Shown: in pieces, positions 4,287 to 6,685 of the stretch
Position numbering within the stretch: the first letter of the stretch is position 1
Layout: each line of letters starts with the position of its first letter
NCBI GenBank assembly: GCA_021399405.1
Contig: JAAFKL010000186.1
Span: forward strand, 1-6,685
DNA length: 6,685 bases
DNA from: Candidatus Heimdallarchaeota archaeon
GTDB taxonomy: Archaea > Asgardarchaeota > Heimdallarchaeia > Heimdallarchaeales > Kariarchaeaceae
Reading direction: 5' to 3'
Translations under genes and position numbers: made by a program
The notes under the pieces: model-generated
The model's input: the letters and a program-made list of their open reading frames with translations, nothing else
Databases searched by the model: none
What the model was told of the DNA's origin: nothing

Positions 4287-6413
4287 CTAGTTACCAGGAT
4301 TTTCTAAAATCGATATTTTTTCCTGTAATTCCCTAATTTTCATATCTTTTTCTTGAGATTCTTTTTCATATTGTTGCTTTATTTGGCTTATTTTCTCAGA
4401 TTGATTGAAATCATAACTATCTTTCATCTCTCTTCTTAGATTCTCAATTTCTGTCGCACTTTCTTGTTTTAATTTATTTTCCAATGCTTTTAGTGCACTT
4501 TCCTTTTCCTCAGTAGCATGTCCTACAAGCCGATCTTCTTGGTTTGCAAGTTGACCCTTTAACTCATCAATTTCTATTTTGTATTTTGAATTAAGCTCAT
4601 CTCGCAATTTTTGGGATTGAGTCTCTAATTCGTTAATATTCTGATCTTGGAGTTCTCGAATTGCATTTTCCACTTCATTGTTTTTCTTCTGAATTTCCAA
4701 ATTAGCTTCTTCTTTGAGTTTACTCTCCAGCTGGGTGATTTCGAGACGCATTTTACTTTCAATTGATCGTGTAAGCTTACCCATTTCTGCCTCGTGATGC
4801 TCAGCATGTTTAGATTTCTCAGCTTCAAATTCTGTTTGTAGTTTCGACGTATGATCAGCCAGCACCTGTTCTTTCTCAAATTCATGTCTTGAAGCAAGAT
4901 CTTGAACACTATTATTATGTTCAGAAATTAATTTTGCAGTCTCATCTTTAAACTTCGTCTCAGCTTCTTTCAATTGGTGCTCAAGCTCAAACGCTTTTTC
5001 TTCAACCATTCGTTGTTTTTCAATTTCAAATTCTCTTTTGATGGTTTCAGTTTTATCTTGAATCGCTTTTTCCTGCTCGTTTTTGAATTGTGTTGTTAGC
5101 GTTTCTGTGATCTTTTGTTCACGATTATAAAGTAATTTGCTAATCTCTACTGCCAAACGAGGTTCTGGAGTGTTTCCTTTTAATGTATCATTAGACCATG
5201 TGACGAGAGTATTTAGTATATCTAGTCCAACATCAGCCTGTTCATATTGTTGGCTATCAATAGAAGCTTTTACACTAACCTTTACCTGTTCTGTTAGTTT
5301 TTTGATATCCTCAATAATTGTTGTCGGGAGTTGTTCATGCAATCCATCAATAATCAAATTTGACATTGAATTTTCAATAAGTAAGTCATACTCTGAACCC
5401 TTACTAACAGATCTGAATTCCAGTTCCATTGGACTGATAACGTGTTTTCTATTATTAGCCAACATGTCAGTAAATGTTAAATTTCCAGAAATTTCACTTT
5501 TTGCTTGAGATCTACCCTCACCACTCATTTTGAAGGAAATCTTCTCTTCAATGGTTGCCATAGTACCTAATTTATCTAGATCTTTGACAGCTTCACCACT
5601 GATAATTGTAAGATCGGAAGGGAGATTTAATTCAAGGCGTAAGTTGGTTGCTTCGCCTTCGCCTACATTTTCAATTTTTATCAAAATTTCATACTGATCG
5701 TCAAATAAAAGATCTTTAGGAACTTGTGTTGTGACCTCTATTTTTGGCATCTTAACTTTGGATTCAATCATAGTACTTACTTGCCCTACAATACCATCTA
5801 ATAGTGAATTGAATGTAGTAAGTTTTGAGCTATTGAGCATTGGTTTAAGATCATTTGCCAGATAACCTTGAGCTTCAGTAACAGCAGACATGCTAGTATT
5901 TTTCACAGCATCGAGGAGATATCCCAGTGAATACAACAATTTTTTCAATGCTTCTGAATTCTGTTTTTGATCTGAGATCGAAATACCTTGGTTGTAAGTT
6001 GCATGTGCAGTTGTTTCATCACCATAAAGCAGTGCCACCAACCCAGCGAGAGTAAGAGTTGTAATTCCTCTCTTATCCTCACCAAAATTAATAGCAGTGT
6101 GAGATGCATTTTGTAAGGCATCAACTGTCTTAGATAATGAAATTCTTCTTTCATCCTGTTTGCCCATATATTCATATGATAAAGCTTGATAATAGAACTC
6201 CTCTGCAGCAGCCCTATGTTGTTTTTGGCTTAATAATTGAGTACTTGACTGATCAGTTTGTGCAATAATTGCATTAAATATTTGCATGGCCTTTTCAGTG
6301 TTACCTTGCTCTATTTCTTTTCTACCTTCTTCTAGTTGACCAAAGGTGTCCCCAGATTGTGAAGCTCCAATCCGGCCACTTAATTCACCTTTTAAATCAT
6401 CACCGAAAACCAT
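4287..6413 (-). CDS. Large TPR-like / Ig-like / coiled-coil protein
   Basis: I know no named family for this 708-residue protein. Three parts can be seen. Residues about 22-215 are helical, with repeated TPR or alpha-SNAP-like pairs (LEEGRKEIEQGNTEKAMQIF, then AAEEFYYQALSYEYMGKQDE). Residues about 223-335 alternate strands and contain IKIENVGEGEATNLRLELNL and SDLTIISGE, the pattern of a CARDB/DUF11-like Ig beta-sandwich. Residues 340-430 are helical, and about 431-703 form a nearly uninterrupted, highly charged coiled coil of Glu, Lys and Gln heptads. There is no signal peptide, membrane segment or cysteine, so it is probably a cytosolic scaffold, filament or tether. The N-terminal half resembles protein-interaction modules; binding partners are unknown. 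The ATG lies about 27 bases after a TATA-like box, implying a leaderless transcript. No other gene is clearly in its operon. Ig-like domains of this type are mostly extracellular, which makes the lack of export signals odd. Confidence 0.85.
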   Translation of the reverse strand: MVFGDDLKGELSGRIGASQSGDTFGQLEEGRKEIEQGNTEKAMQIFNAIIAQTDQSSTQLLSQKQHRAAAEEFYYQALSYEYMGKQDERRISLSKTVDALQNASHTAINFGEDKRGITTLTLAGLVALLYGDETTAHATYNQGISISDQKQNSEALKKLLYSLGYLLDAVKNTSMSAVTEAQGYLANDLKPMLNSSKLTTFNSLLDGIVGQVSTMIESKVKMPKIEVTTQVPKDLLFDDQYEILIKIENVGEGEATNLRLELNLPSDLTIISGEAVKDLDKLGTMATIEEKISFKMSGEGRSQAKSEISGNLTFTDMLANNRKHVISPMELEFRSVSKGSEYDLLIENSMSNLIIDGLHEQLPTTIIEDIKKLTEQVKVSVKASIDSQQYEQADVGLDILNTLVTWSNDTLKGNTPEPRLAVEISKLLYNREQKITETLTTQFKNEQEKAIQDKTETIKREFEIEKQRMVEEKAFELEHQLKEAETKFKDETAKLISEHNNSVQDLASRHEFEKEQVLADHTSKLQTEFEAEKSKHAEHHEAEMGKLTRSIESKMRLEITQLESKLKEEANLEIQKKNNEVENAIRELQDQNINELETQSQKLRDELNSKYKIEIDELKGQLANQEDRLVGHATEEKESALKALENKLKQESATEIENLRREMKDSYDFNQSEKISQIKQQYEKESQEKDMKIRELQEKISILENPGN

Positions 6414-6435
6414 ATTTGATAAAATACTAACTGAA

Positions 6436-6444
6436 TTAAAAAAG
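6436..6444 (-). promoter_or_regulatory. TATA-like element of the coiled-coil gene
   Basis: The minus strand reads CTTTTTTAA, centred about 27 bases before the ATG at 6413, matching leaderless initiation. On the plus strand the same A-rich patch sits about 20 bases before the ATG at 6459, so it might serve both directions. Confidence 0.4.
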
Positions 6445-6458
6445 AGTTTCTAATAGAT

Positions 6459-6605
6459 ATGATGAATCTGCTTGATGATGAATTGAATTTTACGAGTCTT
6501 ATAAATTCTATATTTTCATCAGATAAAAATTATATACTAGATTTATACGAAAATTATTACATTGTCCTCCGTAGTTTTTATACTAAAGTTTGGCCCACAT
6601 ACTAG
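6459..6605 (+). CDS. Possible 48-residue protein
   Basis: A short frame starts with two ATG codons and ends at TAG, encoding MMNLLDDELNFTSLINSIFS followed by a Tyr-rich stretch ending in KVWPTY. It is divergent from the coiled-coil gene, with 45 bases between their starts, and has an A-rich box upstream but no Shine-Dalgarno. The composition looks protein-like and amphipathic, but the frame is short and unrecognised. It could be a real small protein, the start of a frameshifted gene whose continuation is the frame at 6562-6685, or chance. Confidence 0.25.
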   Translation: MMNLLDDELNFTSLINSIFSSDKNYILDLYENYYIVLRSFYTKVWPTY

Positions 6606-6685
6606 GCAAGGCACTCTGAAAAGAGCAACGGTTACATACTATTGGGATGCAAACAGGCTATTGGAGGTATATCCACCAATAGTGG
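6562..6685 (+). CDS. Possible partial reading frame leaving the window
   Basis: A second frame, open from 6541 to the window edge, encodes protein-like sequence including GTLKRATVTYYWDANRLLEV. A TTG at 6562 lies about 28 bases after the TATA-like AATTATATAC at 6528-6537 and could be a leaderless start, but no ATG is present. The frame overlaps the 48-codon frame. The last 100 bases are visibly richer in G and C than the gaps around them, as coding DNA here is. No family is recognised. It may be a start, a decayed gene or chance. Confidence 0.2.
   Translation, partial: MSSVVFILKFGPHTRQGTLKRATVTYYWDANRLLEVYPPIV
6658..6682. repeat. Inverted repeat / hairpin at the right edge
   Basis: CTATTGGAGG and CCACCAATAG pair over ten positions with one A-A mismatch around a five-base TATAT loop. 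A second, overlapping CCAC/GTGG pair (6673-6685) could compete with it. No T-run follows inside the window, so it is not a clear terminator. It may be the end of a mobile element, an RNA structure or coincidence within a coding frame. Confidence 0.35.

Noticed and set aside
4625..4909. Second minus-strand frame of 94 residues inside the coiled-coil gene
   Set aside because: It is a +1 shadow of the heptad repeats; the main frame is intact across the whole region.
5137..5508. Plus-strand 123-residue Ser-rich frame
   Set aside because: It is antisense to the linker and Ig-like part of the 708-residue protein, which has consistent domain structure and codon use.

Overview
The window reads as a piece of an AT-rich archaeal chromosome. 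The signs are AT-rich boxes about 25-30 bases upstream of start codons that have no leader or only a short one (the GTG of the MoaD-like gene is the clearest case), T-runs in place of bacterial hairpin terminators, AGA as a frequent Arg codon, and the end of a geranylgeranyl-reductase-type flavoprotein, a family used in archaeal lipid maturation. A low-GC mesophile of the Asgard (Heimdall-like) or Nitrososphaeria type would fit, but no marker gene settles the lineage; that is inference.

Left part (1-2285). The C-terminal half of a geranylgeranyl-reductase-like FAD enzyme runs in from the left edge. It meets a leftward gene pair tail to tail with a 4-base overlap. The first gene of that pair is a monofunctional AlkA-like helix-hairpin-helix DNA glycosylase with a 60-residue C-terminal tail that is more than half lysine. 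The second is an unrecognised 187-residue protein with a CPFC motif, led by a good Shine-Dalgarno sequence.

Centre (2286-3898). A self-contained regulatory module: a bacterial-style TetR/AcrR repressor gene, then an SRPBCC (START-like ligand-binding) gene. Four copies of one 16-base palindrome, consensus about TAGAATGATCRTTCTA, flank them. One copy lies in the tetR promoter and three lie in the 203-base gap before the SRPBCC gene. In both promoters a copy ends 0-3 bases before the AT-rich TATA-like stretch, as expected for blocking TBP/TFB. The likely arrangement is autorepression plus repression of the SRPBCC gene, relieved by a small ligand or by modification of the repressor's only cysteine.

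Right part (3899-6685). A full-length MoaD/ThiS/SAMP-like ubiquitin-fold protein ending in Gly-Gly is convergent with a 708-residue protein of unusual architecture: a TPR/SNAP-like helical N-terminus, an Ig-like beta-sandwich, a helical linker and about 270 residues of coiled coil. Beyond its promoter lie a possible 48-codon gene, a possible partial reading frame leaving the window, and a strong hairpin in a locally more GC-rich tail. These last items are weakly supported.

The best candidates for something new are the four-operator TetR/SRPBCC switch, the TPR-Ig-coiled-coil protein and the lysine-tailed glycosylase. I see no CRISPR array, rRNA, tRNA or transposase.
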